NCBI GenBank assembly: GCA_008933995.1
Contig: WARS01003208.1
Span: 448,133-512,132, forward strand
From: Datnioides undecimradiatus
Lineage: Eukaryota; Chordata; Actinopteri; Lobotiformes; Datnioididae
DNA length: 64,000 nt
Direction of reading: 5' to 3'
Shown here: positions 24,780 through 39,700 of the stretch, in pieces
Position numbering within the stretch: position 1 is the first letter of the stretch
Layout of the letters: the number at the start of each line of letters is the position of its first letter
Translations under genes and position numbers: made by a program
The notes under the pieces: model-generated
Database searches by the model: none
What the model saw: only the letters and a program-made list of their open reading frames with translations
Told to the model about the DNA's origin: nothing

Positions 24780-27700
24780 GTATGTACTTTAGTAGTCAGG
24801 GACACTTGTTTAACCCGCTGGAGGCTCAGGGAATTTATATTGACTGAAGTAAAGATGTCATAGTTATCAGCACCATAAATCCAACATTAAGACACTTTCA
24901 AGATCTTTATTATTTACATTTTATTTTAATATTGTGTTAACCGTGTCTGTGTAATTTATTACATGTAGCTACCTACCACAAATGACCATTTGTGTGGTAT
25001 GGTGTGTATGGATTTATGGTGCTGATAACAAGACTGAAATCAACTGTCTGTAAATACAAAAGGCCAAAAGTAATGACATGCTTTTCCAAACCTCTGGCTA
25101 CCAGTGATTGAGAGGACACAGTAATAATGTACCTTCTGCATTATATCTATACATGTAGTGTCATCTTCAACCTTTTTTTTAATTTTTGATCGAGTTAGAG
25201 ATTGAGTTATTAAATACTTGCTAAGATTGTCTTGACTACTAATTGTCGGTCTTACACATAAAAACGTATTGTTGACCCCTAGTGTATGTATACTTACATT
25301 TTAAAGTATTTTTAATTCCAGGAGCACCACAAACTAAATTGCATCCACCTCCATTGTGATGAGGTGACGATTTCAGTAACAGACATGTTAGAATCTGAGA
25401 ATCATTTAAAAAAAAAAAAAAAACACATGGGTACATGCCACATTTTCATAATTTGGCTGCACCAACCCTTCAAAATGAATTTGTCATGTTTCCATAATAG
25501 CAATGTATAGCAAAAGTTGTCAAAGGTTGAACATACTATTGTAGGAGCAGAACAAACTGTACAGTACATATAAGAATAAAAGGTAACATTCATGGCACTT
25601 TTCCTCCCTGTGGAGCGAACAGACTTTTCCACCCACCGCTGCAGCCTCATTTCTACACAATTACTCACCCTCCACCCGTTCACTCCAATTAGGAGTCATT
25701 TTTAGGCCTAATGCACATTCAATTTGCTAATCCCATTTTCACTTCAAATGACTTGAGACCAGCACAGCTGTCGCTTTAATGTGAATGTTGTGGTACAACA
25801 ACATCCTTCTGCACTTGTGCTTCATATGAGCTATGCCGACATACAGTACCTGATAATGTTAACAGTCAGTCTGGGCTATAGGGCAAAAACTATCAACCTC
25901 TAAGTCCCTGCTGTTAAGGGTCGTTTTGTACAGTCTGTCGTTGGTATTGCATTAGTTCTCTGTGTTAGGAGAGTAATTGTATTGTCAGCAGTAAAAACAC
26001 CTTCTTATCAAACAAATTCCATTCATCAAAGGGACATCCAATCAGAGACAGCCCAGTTCCGGCATATTAATACAAATGCTGAAAAATAACTACATTTTAT
26101 CTCTCTTGTTTCTCACAGTACTTTGTGGAGATCTTGAAGGCCAAAGGAACCCTGAGGCAGGACATTAGAGAAAGCATCTTCAGTTCAATTAAAGCCATTC
26201 ATTCCTTAAACCAGTAAGTATCCTCTAAATTATTTAAAGAATAGCTGTACTTTGGAGATGATTGTGAAAGACCCTGTAAAAGATCAGCAATTAGTAGATT
26301 GTCTCTTGTATATCAGTCTAGATAAACACTCTGTAGATAAACTGTTTACTAAAGCAAGTCCTTATCTTCTCCATTAGCAGGAGTCAATGATATTGTGTCG
26401 TAGTATTGAGCTGTTTTCTTTTGTCATGGGCACATTAATGCATATCAGGTATAATTACTACAGGTGATATCACAGGAGCATCATTATTACCATGGAAAAT
26501 TCATGAATTCTGGATGCCTGGCTGAACTGCTATTGATGCACACGGGGGACAGCTAATCAGCTGGAAATCAGAGCTGAGAGAAGCTGATCTCACCAAATGT
26601 GTAGACACTAGATTAATCTTGACGTCAAGGTGCTTTAAAACTCATATTTCCAAGTGCACAGAAAAGACTTCAAGAAGTTTGGTTATGCAAATGAAAAGTT
26701 GATGAATGAAGTTAGGACGTGAGTCAATGTTAAGGCATTGGATTCAGCTATAATATCCATAAATCCATAATGTAGAAAACTGGGGCTCATATTGGGTTTT
26801 TGAAATCTGATGTCAAATATGATATTTTTGTTTCTAAATGGTAGGAGTTAAACTTTATCATTTCTTTGTAAGAGAAATGATTCAATAACATTCAATATCC
26901 TCACTGCCTCTGAGGCATTGTATCCATTTTGGGGTTAAATTGGTGGCTCAACACTAAATTCACTTTAGTTAATTTACTTGTACCATTGATTCTGGTTCCA
27001 GTCTGTGGTGTTAATCAGTAAGCGGGCTTCTAAACAAAAAGATCAGCAATTTGTTTGTCTCAGTGCATGCTTGTAGTGCAGGGACTCACAAACATGCGCC
27101 CGCTATAAACCTACAAAATGATACAACGTGACGTGCTGACCTGGTACCTGTTGTAATCTCAACCCAGTCGCTCCCTTCTTGGTAAAACACCCTGGAATTA
27201 GATAACCACCTTGTTTATTTATTTTAGACAACATTTGCAGATAATGATGCCAATGGGCAGTCGGTGTCTAAATTTGAGGAGCTCATCCGATTTCAGTCTA
27301 CAGTCTTAACACAGGACAAAGCAAACACAGTATCAGACTATACAGTTTGACTGTAGCATGAGTGGTTGGGATACCTTTGATTGGGAATTCCATTTCCAGA
27401 CTCAATAATGAGCAGTGTGGGTTCCCTCAGGCTCTTATCCTCTGCAGACTGACAGGCTTTCTTGTTGAGAGTGCTACAATGAAGATTGAGGTATGAATTA
27501 CACAGTCTGATGTATTGGATAAATGGTTCCGCAGTTCCCATACATCTTCATTATGAGCTCCTTATTGAATCAATGGTTGAAACATAATGGCAAGCACTCC
27601 ATTTAAAAAATGGTCCATGGAGAGACAGTGTGTTACTGCTAGACTGATTTACAACTACCAAATGATTGATTATGGATTTTTCCATATTCTTTTCACTTTC

Positions 27701-30700
27701 TTTCACTCTGACATTTGATATGCATTGAATATCTATGTGACAGTGCCAAGAATAATAGCACTGGTGATAATTAGCTCTTATAGTTGCATAAGTAGGTGAC
27801 TTTTCCAATCTGTCCCTCATGAAACATCAAGTATTTTACACTACAAGTCCTTAATAGGCTCAGTATGATCAAGGGATATGTTGCCCTTACTACTGTCAGC
27901 AAGTGCACTGTATCATCAAGATGTAAAGTATCGAAAGCATGGGCTCGTTCATATTTGTTTTCATATTCTTTAATCAGATAGTTCCCCTGAAATCAAAAAT
28001 GACCAATTTTAAAAATCAAAATCTTATGTTAGGATAACATTTAACATTTGTGCCTAGCCCTGGTCACATGTAAAACTAAACTAAAGACAAACTAAGCAGG
28101 GTACAATATGCAAGTAACAAAGTTTTGAGGAGGATAGTGACATTGGTTTTGGTTGTAGGTGATCATTCAATGAGCTCAGGAATGCCATTGTATGATTATT
28201 TTAAACTACTGTACTGGACCGACTTGGCAGGTTCCCCTTGTTTGCTACAGGTGACATATACTGTTGCTGTGAAAGAAAAACCTGCCCACCCACAACTACT
28301 TCCATTTAATTCTAGTTGCACAGTGAATGTTGTGTGGATATGAAGAATCCTAGGCTTGTTAATGAATATCCAAGGTTAATCAAAAGAACATTTTATTGCA
28401 TGCGTTTTTGCAGTTGGACACTCATTCCTGAGCTGATTTGATGATTCTAACAAACAACAAGAAACCATTTAATAGCAGAAGGCCTTCTGTGAGAGTCGTG
28501 CTTGTCAGCTCTGCATAGCCTAATGGTTCTCTGATCATAACACTAGTGTGTCAGTGTGCAGAACACAGGTATACTCATCTGATGTTTCTGTCTTTATTTA
28601 CTTAACTCCAGAGTGCAGTGGGAATAGTAGTAATGAATTCTGCTTTGCTGAATTACATAAGAAAAGTAGACGTGAATATATTGTTATGCTATGCCATTCA
28701 TTCTCTGACTGTTTATGGAGAACATAGAGAAAGCAGTGGAAGCAGCAACCCAATTATCCCCAGCTGCTAACATGACAAACTAGAATCAACAACTTGAAAG
28801 TGCAGTCAGTGGATCCAGTACACAGCATACAATAAGCAATGGATTGGAAGGGGGCAGGAGGGGGGTCATAATAAGAATAGGTGCAGTCTGAAACATGGAT
28901 TAGATAAAGAGTGACACAAGTCACCGTGTTTCAGCACAGCATGAGTTACATTGTAAAGTTTAGTGGAAGCAGCAAAGTGCTGCTTTATTGCTTCGTGTTC
29001 TTATCAGTGAATTGTGGTTATGCTTATGTATTTACTAAGTAGTAATTTATGTTAAGCAGATATTCACACTGTGTCATAACAATTAGTATTCCTCTGTTCA
29101 AGCCTTCCCCAAATGAAGGCGCCTCGGCCTGAATTGTTTGGTCGAGGTTGTATCCGCCCCAGATGTCGCAACTGCTCGGAATTAATGTGGATTAACGTGA
29201 CACACACGGAATGCTAATGTTATCTCCATCCTACTGCTGATGGCCAGACAATTTAATTGCTCTGAAAAAAGTATAAAAAATGTAGTCCATAATTTCATAT
29301 TTATCATAATAGCCTCTGGCAGTGAGAGGGGAAAAAAACGGAAACACAGTTTTTCCCGCCCTTTGCCCTCGTTAGAACTCTCTCGGCTGCTCCTGCATCT
29401 CCTGATTATGAACAGAGGCTACCTTGGTGCGCAACTTCATTAAAATCTATTTAAATCAACTTCAACAGCAAAGTGTTCCTTCTTACAGCATGTACGAACA
29501 GAAGTCTCTGGGAACATCATTAGAGAGTAGGAATGTGTGTGTGTGTGTGTGTGTTTGTGTGAGTGCACGAGAGCATGTGTGGTACTTCCTCTAAGTTTGG
29601 ATAACAAGCTCCTTCATAAGTGTCAACACCCCCAACCAATTGAGTCCATGTTACTGTAATGTTCATGACAGGCTGAACGACTGCTTTGCCTCTGCCTTGA
29701 TCCAGTTGTTTTGTTCCTGAGTTCAGCAGGCGTGTTCTCACTACAAAGTGGCCCTGTGTGCCCTGAAGGTAGACCCGTGTGGGTCCCAGTAAATATGTCA
29801 CCCACAGGGAGAGGCCTTCAAATGACACTGCAGAGCTTTGCCTGCTAAACCTCCCATTAACAGGGAAGCAATCCTCTGAACTTTGCTCAACCTCCACGCT
29901 TTCTCTAAACATGTGTGCCTTTGCTGAAAATGATGCTTCAGATGTGATCTCGCCTTATTTGAGCTCCTTCTTTTTGCTGATGCAGAGCAGCAGTGCATTC
30001 TCGGGCAGTAATGTGCATTAACTCAAAGTCCAATGCAATTTGACTGGAGGCTGAATGCTCACTGGGGGACACTTTGAAATGAATGTCTCAATGGTCTGTG
30101 ATGCACAAAAAATGCCACACACATATCGAAATACTTACTTACGCCATGCCTTGAGTTAAAGTTCACTATGTTGTTGTGACTCTGTAATGATGTGAAACTG
30201 CTTGTTTGTATGCCCCGAAAATGAATGACAGTGTCCCGATGCACAGCAGTGTCTTGGTCAGCGTGTTCTACAAATGGTGTATTTGATTTAGTGCCGAAGA
30301 ATTTAGGGGAAAAACGAATTGCTTTATATTCTTTATTTTATATATTTGACTTGAATTAACTTTTGTGACTTAAACTCCGGTACTGTGATTTGCAAATTTT
30401 TAAACAAATTTCCTTGGAAAGACAATATTCAAGTATTTTTTAAGTATATTTAAGTAGTTCGCAGGCAGCATAGAAAAAACCTCTACAAACCAATTTCTTG
30501 GTGGAAAACTCTGAGTTCAGTCTATAATAATAAGATGTATTGTTGGTGGTATACTAAACTTTACTCAGTAACACTTTAGACAAAATACACCAGCTGTTTT
30601 TTCAAACTTCACAGAAGGATATGTTTTAATGATGAAAACCATCTTTGACCATGCCAACATAGTGTCATGCCTAAAGCATTTTTAACCAGAGAACAGCTGA

Positions 30701-33700
30701 TTTGTTTTTTTGTTGTTTAGCCAACTCACAGAATTAACTTTGCCAGTTGCTATCATAGTTTGCCTGCAGCTTAAGACACCACTAATTATGTAAGTATATA
30801 ATTACAATTTAAACTCAAATCTGAAATTTGAAAATAACTCTTACAACTGCAATTTTTGCAAAGGATACATCTTTCAGTTTCAGTTTGTTGTTTTAATACT
30901 TGATTATGTCTTTTTTCATATGTTGTTACATCGTATAAATTCATTTATTCATTCATTCATTTATTTTTTGCAGATCTCTGCTTGTCCATTTGGAGAATGG
31001 CTACTTTGGCAGAGGGTTTGACCAGTTCTGTCCATATCTGCACCACTACAACACGTATGTGGACAACATCTACAATGCTAAGAAAGTGCTTGCGGTAGGA
31101 ACACATTATTCCATAATTGTGGTTACACATCTGTGCTTTTGTTGTCTGTTACGTTGGATAAGATTCGATTTTAATAATCCCCATGGGGAAAATGGCTGTG
31201 TATTCAACAGGCAGTGAATACATAATAGACAATGCATATGTAGTTATTATATTGTTTGACATAATCAATTCCACTGCTGTCAGTAATGCCAGCACTGTTA
31301 TGAAGCACTTTGAGGTATGTACTGTATACCATGACCAAATTTGTTATTTAGTTTTATTATGAGATAAAATAAGGTAGAAATAATACTGATTTTATTACCA
31401 GTACCAATGCTAGTACTGTTTCTTTGTGAACAACAGCTAGGTACAGTGACCTAGCCTGTACAAAGACCAAAGCCAAAACCTCTGCTCATATCCTAAATAC
31501 AGACCCATAACAAGTATGCTGCATCTGCTAGCTAAGTCTGTCCTAAGTTAGTATCCGGTGTTGTGTTGTACAATTACCAGCGGGACAAAAATGAAGTTCA
31601 TGACCCCTTGCACTGGTGTGTCTATGATACTGCTCATGTATATTGGCCACCAGGGACCTCAAACTTCAAACAAACAGCAAATTGAAAAAGCTGTGTCAAA
31701 CCTTAGCTTCATGAGGAGGCTTATCACAACCACAATGAGATGGACATTGGTGCTTCACATCGCTTTCACATCACAGGGCTTGCTAGTTGTTTTCTCTGGC
31801 ATTCAAGGAGTTGTGCACAGTCAACCCATCCTCCAGAGTCAGACTGTCAGTAGACAGTCTACTCAATTTTGAGGTGCCTGGGAGAGGAAATTCGGCACAG
31901 ATTATTGCTTTGATTCTCCATCATGGCACAGTGCAGGCTCAGCGCATTGAAAATCCACAGGGCTGCACCAACACCAGAGTGGCTCCCCAATGGCCCTACT
32001 TGCTGAATTTGGTGACGGAAGCTTTTTCCTCTTCTCACAAAATGAAATTCAAGTGGAAGGGTCAGTGCTTTGACACGGGGAATTAGGTCCAAAGGACACT
32101 TTACAGACAGTGCTTAACAAGGCTACATAAAGGGACTTGCAGGGAGCAATGTAACCGCATGACCACAAGAGCACTGGGAGTACTGTATCACCGCAGGGGC
32201 CTACTTTAAAGAGGATTGCAGATAAATTAAAATTAGGCATGGCTTTTGTTTGTTATAGACATATTTCCACAACAGTGTGATGGCACACTGTACACACATG
32301 AGATTGATATGAGTCTTTTTTGTTTTCCTCACCCATTGAGCATGTTTCCCAAACTACTGAGCCATTCCGTCAATATTTTTTGAACTATGTCTTTATATGT
32401 TCCACAAATCACACTCTATTGAGTTATCTGATCAGTGACAGTGGTTCCAGGTGCTCATGAGATGATAAGATTTGATTTGTTAAAATGTCGCATTCTTTCT
32501 CTGTGGACTGCCTGCTGGGAGAGACAGGCAGAGATGTCCTATTGCTAGCTTTGCATCAAATCTGAAAAGATAATATTGCCATAATTGAAAGAAAGGATAT
32601 GTTTGCAGAACACTGCCTAATTGCATTGATTATGGTCAAAGCCCCGCAAATCTGCATTGATTCTCTTGCACATCGACATCCTCTATAATTGGCTGGACAG
32701 GGTAGCATTTTGTAGTGACAGGTGTGCTGGTTTCCGTAGCCGACCAGTGATTAGCCTCATAGACAGCAGGAACCTTCTCAATTTATGACCCACTTTGGGC
32801 TTTTGCGTTCACGAAGAGTATGGTCTCATGTATGTATGGTCTCATGTATGTTATATTAAGTGATATACACAAAAACATAAATGAGGTAATAATGACTCTT
32901 TTAAATTAATGCCATGTAAAGAAATCAACCAAATTGTCTTTTAAATGTGCTGTGCCAGTGATATGAAGTTGAATAGTTGAATTGCTCCACACCACAGTGT
33001 CTTTCCAAGTGACTTGAGTTGGTAAATGAACCTATAGTGTTTTTGACAAAGTCTATTTTTGGAATTCCTCATTAACTTTCACCACTTAATAATTTTATAA
33101 TCCTGACTATTACCCCATTTATGTTTTTGGTGTTGTGTATATTTTTGATTGAACTATTTCACTTTTCAGGTTTTGATTTTGAGGTCAGTTTGTTAAGCTC
33201 TTAAAATCTAAATTGTATTAGCACCACCTCTTGCTGCGATTGATGGTACAGCTCTTCCAAGGTCTATTTAAATAGAGAAGGAATGCTATTTTTTTTTGGA
33301 TGATTGATGAAAATGACAAGATAAGGCTTTTTCACATCCACATGTTGACACATACTCATGCTGACATGATGTGCAAATGCATATTTAATAACATCTACAA
33401 CCCTCCTCCTACACTGCCTCATACCTCAGCTGGTAGTCCAGCATTATGTATGGCAGCAAGATGGTTTTGTGTTTTTGTCAGACACATCAGAAAGTACGCA
33501 TCAGAAAGTGACATGAGATTCAGGGGTTGTCACTGGCTATGACATCACCAGTTCTTCAAGCTGCATACTGATGGTATTAGCAAAAACAACGTATTGATAG
33601 CTCATGGAAAATCTAAGTGTTAATGAAATGTACTCCATTAGCATGTTCTGATCTTGTTGATTAGATGCCAGTGACAGTGTCCAATAAACAGGGTGCAGTA

Positions 33701-36700
33701 TGTGAAAGGTATGAGTTCTCTTATACTGGATTTTTTCATAGAGTATTTTAATGGTGAAGGGAAATGTTATGTTATTGCTGCTTATGCTAGATTTTGTTTT
33801 CAATATAATCCTGAAATACTGAACAGTCCAGGAAAAAAACCTTAGAAATTGTTGCTTTTTAAAGCAGAGCGTTCTGTCTTGTAAATATGCCTTTATTGCT
33901 CTTAGAGTAACTCCACACTAATTTGTATGTTGTCTTAGATCCAGCTGAAGAAGAGCAAGGCTTTCAGACATTTTAAGAAACTACAGGAAGCCCGACCAGA
34001 GTTCAACAACCACAAACTTGAGGACTTGCTTCAACTTCCCATTCAGCGCATTGATCAGTAAGATTTTTGCTTTCTATTTAGGTGGTGATGGTATTTTTAA
34101 CACCTGTTAGGAATTTGGCCCTAGTGAGGTTGATTTAGCTGGTCAGTGTTGTAGCAGATTAAGTTAGCAATGTGAATTCAACGCTTATGAGTTTGTTTCC
34201 ACAGAGCTTTGAAAATATATGCCATTAAATATGACCACACATCTCATGTAACATTTAGCAAGTTGAGTAACATGGACTATTTCTTCAGATAATATCATCA
34301 CGATTTCAGTGCTACTTTCTGTTTACATTAATCATAAATGTATTGGCATTGAGCTGACAAAATAAGTGCTAGTTTACCATCACTACTGTAAATTCTTTTT
34401 CTGGTCTATGTGGGGGATGCAAAAGAAATGCAGTCTCCCACCTGGCCTTCTGGTCTCAACTCTGTATTGACACCAATAAACAAAGATTTGTAGTTATGAA
34501 AGCCACCCCATTTCCCAGTGAGATGAATGTCAATGCTCCTAATTAGGAAAGGTCTCCCCCAGAAGGTTGTCTCATCTGCAAAGCCCACATCATTTGCCAG
34601 ACACTACCTGGACATGGAGACCTGACGTGCAGCTGAACATGCCATCATGGCTCAGATTTTGGCAGGGGTGAGGAGTCATGCCTCTAAATCAGTGGGCCTC
34701 ACCTTTAACACAGCTGAAAAACATTTGTTACCTGCACCATAATTAATAATAGCTAGATGTCTGATACAGAGAAGGAGAGAGAGAAGCCATTGCCCTAGCA
34801 GTTAACTAGGCCACTCTTTGCAGGGCCTAGTGTGGGTGGTGATTTTCTGAGCTTTGAATGGTCCATGGGGCATGTATCAGTGCCATAAATGTTTTGGTTT
34901 GTAGAATTATAATTAACATGGGAAAGAAACAAGAAAGAATGAAGAATATCCTACATCAGATGATACAGTGGGTATAAAAAATAATCACACCCCCCCTTCA
35001 AGAAAATCACATTTTGTTGAACCTGACATGAACAGGCCTCTTGGTAGCCTCTCCGACCAGTTTCCTCCTTGCTCTTTCATCTAGTTCGGAGTGGCGTCCT
35101 GATCCAGGGACGGTGTCAGTTATACCAAACACCTTCACTTCTTAAGAATAGACCTCACTATGCCTCTGGGTATTGATAAAGCCTTTGAAATTTTTTATAT
35201 CCATCTCCTGACTTGTACCAATCCATAACTTTATCCTTGACAGTGTCTTGCCACCCATGGTTGATTGTTTGCTTCACTTGCACTACAAAGGACTAGAATG
35301 CTCCAGGAATATCTCTTTTTATGCTGAGCTAATCAGAACTGATCACAGGTGGAAGTCAAATGGCCTTATTGAGACAGTGATTGGCTACACCTGATTGAGT
35401 TTATTAAATTTATTTTTTTGGGGGGGGGTAATACTTCATCCAACTCAGTGATTCTGTTTTTTTTTGTATTTTGGATGTTATAAGTTGCACTGAGTACATA
35501 CAGCTGGATAAAACAAAAATTGTGTCCTTCATGTCATTATTTTGAAAGGCTGATTCTTTTCTATACCCACTGTACATCTTCATATACACATTAAGACTTT
35601 GAGGTATAGCTACTAGGACTACCAGCTGCTAGCTACAATTGTTATAAGTAAGGTTACTTAATGACTTCTGTTGGGATAACACCAGCTGAACCAGAGTTGC
35701 AGGCTGCTATATGACCACTTGCACTCTTTTCTACAATGCTGCTTGTGCACATTTACACGCTGTCAATATGAACCTCGAACTTCAGAGGGGACAAACTTCG
35801 GTGTCAAATCCAGGCTTCATGGCGCTGATCAGTGCCGGGTGAAACCCAGAGACTCATACTTAGTGGAAAAGCAGCAGTGTCAAAGAGTGAAGTCAGTTTG
35901 TCAGGTCAGGAGGGCATTCCAGTTGTTTTCTTTGGCATCTGCTAGTTGTGCACCATGAATTCGTTCCCCAGGGTCATACTATCAATGTTGTGTTCTACTG
36001 CACTGGCTGAGGAAGAACATTAGGCTAAAATTACGATGATGAATTGTGGCATAGGGGCACTTTAGCCCCATCATGAGAACATGTCAACTCAAGAACCACA
36101 AGTTTTATGCCCACACTAGCACAATTATTGCACTACACCTTCATGCTGGATTTGCCCTGCGACTTTTCCCTCTTTCCCAAAATGAAATCCAAGCTGAAGG
36201 GCAGCTGTTTTGTCACAGTAGAGGACATCTAGCATGCTTTACAGATTTGGTCTTTGATAGGGTTACATAATGGGATTTCTGGGGTGCGTTCAGAGCATTG
36301 CAGTAGCACTGGTAACGACATATCAATGCACAATTAGACTACTTCAAAAGGGATAGGAGCAAAGTTTAAATTTGGTACTTTTTTAATAGGAGTAGTCTGA
36401 AAACATTTTGACTGCAACTCATAGTCCATACATTGTTGATATTATTTTCTCCACATTTGCAAATATAGCGCAGAGAACCACAAAAACATTCCCCAAAAAC
36501 AGGACAGAACATGACATCAGCTTTCATTACATTTAACTACTAAATGGAATGGTAAATGGAATATACTTTCTAGTCTCAAAGCGCTTTACACTACATGTCC
36601 GCATTCACCCATTCACACACACTTATACACACACTGATGATAAAATACATACACATCAGTGTTGGTGACTGTCATTCTTACACTCATTCACACACAGCCC

Positions 36701-39700
36701 ACAGGAGCAATTCTTGCCCAAGGACATTTCGGCAGGCAGCCGCAAAGGAACTGGGGATTGTACCACCAATCTTTCGATTACCAGAAAAGGTTTCAGTTAC
36801 TGTTTTAGTTCAGTTAATGCTCAGTTTATCCAAGATATATATTTTTGTTCTTACCATCCATATAAAACAAGAAACTGTGTGCTGGCTGAGGCTTTATGGT
36901 GGTGCAGCTACACCATTGAGAGCATTGTTGTAGATGGGTCACAGATTTCACGCTTGAGCTCTGCTTCTTCTGCTTAGTTTTTCTTTCACCAGTCACCCAA
37001 AGCGCTAGACAATCTATAGTCTATGTGACAGATGCAATTATTATTATTTTATGTAGCATCCATGTAAGTGCTCAGACTGTCAAAACCTTTTTTTTTGATA
37101 AGCACCAGTTTTTGTTTGGTTGTTTTGTAATTTCATGCGGTCTTGATCTCACTTGTTAATTAGTGGAACAAGAGGAGAAATTGGCTCAAACGTGCTTTTG
37201 ATTGCAGGCGGTATCATGACAGTGGTTTATCAAGCTGCTTGGCTGTATCTTAATTAGACCCTTCTCATCGTCTCATCTCTCCAGATGTACAGTCGAGTTC
37301 TCAAAATGTTACATCCGTCCATCATACAACAGAGAAGTTGTCTCTAAGATGAGTTGACCGTTCACCTTAACATCTGAGACACTTTACATATATCTTCACT
37401 TTTTTCTTCTACAACAAATGATTGCATTCCATTTATTATCTCAATGTTCCCATGCTTGTGGGAAAATGAGGAGCTTTAGAATGCAGATTTCCAAGCCTTG
37501 AAATGTTGTAGGGATGCACCAATCCTTTTCTCTCCCAATATGACATGTCAATACAGTTGTTAACAGTGCCGTAGTGGATTCGAAGGGCTGTTACAGAAAG
37601 TAGGGGGTCATCTTTTGCAGCTAGCATACCAGAAGCAAACAGACATTGAAATAGATTTTGCTCTATGACCCCAATAGCATCAAAGAACGCCTGGATCAGA
37701 CTTGTTTCCCATTCTTTGTATTGGCTTGGGTCATCACCACACTCTATTAGCTGGAATGTGCTGGTGTGGGAAGCAAATTGGATATGAATACTATTTTTCT
37801 GGTGCAGTGATGCATATCAACCCTTGGTACATTGTACCGTTGACATGTTAAAGTTCATTGTAATGCGCATTGCCATAGAGCCCCTTTTATGAAAAGCTGT
37901 GCAGGCTTATGTAATGAAGGGAGTTATAGACTTGAAATTCAGAATGATCCTGATAATTAACGACCTAATAATTGACTTTTTTTCTTTGTCTTTTTATTTG
38001 TTGTAAGCTGACATTAAAAATGGACCAAAGATGTCATTTATATTGTGATTTCTGTCTTCACACCTCAAAGACCTGCAACTCCAGACCTACAGGGCTAGGA
38101 AAAGGGCATAAGATCATAAACCAAATTGGTATAATGACATTGCATTGTTTGAACGCAACGTGACCCTCGCATAAATAGCACATCATTGTCTCTAGGTCAA
38201 CAAAAATGTGCTGGAAACACACAGAATCAGTTGGCCTCTGAAGCCCAGCCCTCCCTCACTCCCTCTTTTTCTTTGCACTTCCCATCATCATCATTGATTC
38301 ATCTGTCATTCTCAGTGAAACTCAGGAGACTCGAGGGATGTGTCTAATTGTATGATGATTTTAAGTGGCACAGCTAGATAATCATCTATGGCTGGTGCCT
38401 TACCTTGCTCTGGCTCCGTGGCTGGGAGTAGCAGGAAACTGTTGTCACTTATCACCATTCAAGGATGATGGATGGCGAGTAGGTCCCGGAGTGTGGATAC
38501 TTATGTTGCTACTGGGGGAGGAATAAAATCATTGCCTTTATTAAGTGGCATTCACTAGAGCCGGCTGGAGCAGTCATCAGTGTCCTCCCCACTGAGATCC
38601 CCATTATGACAGTGATGGGGTCTTCAGTTGATTGTGGCAGTGAATAGTAGCCCTCTCTGTCTGTATTGCCTGTGTTTGTGTCGATAATAGAGATGCAGCG
38701 CACACAGAGATGGCAGCAATTGGAGGACTTTGGATGTATCTGCTCTAAGATGAGCACCATTTAGTATGACAAGGGAAATGCCCAATGTAGCATGCTCTAT
38801 GTAAAGACAGTACAACTCCAGAGGTCTCAGGGTCATTGTCACTGAGAAGTGTGTAGCTGTGTACTGGCCATGCATCACTTTGTTTTTCACTTGCCAAGGT
38901 GGGATTTCAAATTGACTGCTTTATGTGCTCAGGTACTTCCATAATCTCCAGCAATTGAACACAGTAAGGTTCTCCAGCACAAGGTTAGAGTTGTGATTAA
39001 TTTCTTTTGAAAGAATTCTGAAAGATGAAGCCTTTCATAAGTGGTTGCTTTCTGTGGTCTGCAGGTACTGAGTTGCATTTCAGTTAATAATTTGTGTTAC
39101 ATTGTCTGTCAATTGACCCTGTGGTTCACTGCCAAGTTGAAGTGGAGCTTGCAATAAAACAAAGTGCCTCAGTTATGGTGTGAAACAATGTTTTGTCATG
39201 AATCATTAGTTGAAATTACTTCACCCTGAACGTGGAGGGCACACTTCACAGCTCAAAAGAAAATTTCAAGACTGTGATTATTAAGTATGATAAGCTGACC
39301 CAGACAAACAAAAATGGTTATTTTATTAGGACTGTACCAGAATCAATATTACTGCCACTATGGACTCATGCTTTGAATATTCTGCTGTGCAGCAGTGACA
39401 CCTGTTTTTTTTAAACTTATCTATAGATATTTGTTTGTTTGTTTTTAAGTTTGTTTCCTTTATGTTTTAAATTGATACACCTTTCCATGTCATCATGCCA
39501 AGTCTTCAAGTGTTTTCTCTGTAAGATGTTTTAGTTTCCTTGAATATCTTTGAAAGCGGTAAATGGATACTGCAGATGGCACATTTGTAATTGTTTTAAC
39601 TACTTGAACAGACCTCTGAATCACAGCCTATATGCTGTATATCTTATATTTCATATTTATATAATTGTAAGGTTTCATTGTGGGTTTATCAACTATGACT

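Larger units (their letters stand above)
26214..30973 (+). other. arhgef39: Intron 3 of ARHGEF39 (4.8 kb)
   Basis: No exon or RNA gene is visible inside. A short (TG)n tract lies at 29534-29554, and an (ATTC)n run lies at about 30946-30964 just before the acceptor 'tttttgcag'. The block 29100-29440 is a possible regulatory element. Confidence 0.6.

Noticed and set aside
24354-24863. 169-codon frame overlapping exon 2
   Set aside because: Only its in-frame part from 24630 to 24779 is real coding sequence; the rest is intron on both sides, shown by the strong acceptor at 24607 and the gtatgt donor.
31787-32086. Open frame that looks like a small gene in intron 4
   Set aside because: Its end matches mariner KMK..KGQCFDT; it is part of the transposase relic.
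36595-36977. Overlapping frames of 87-112 codons
   Set aside because: They lie across an antisense SINE-like repeat and its flank, with no conserved domain.
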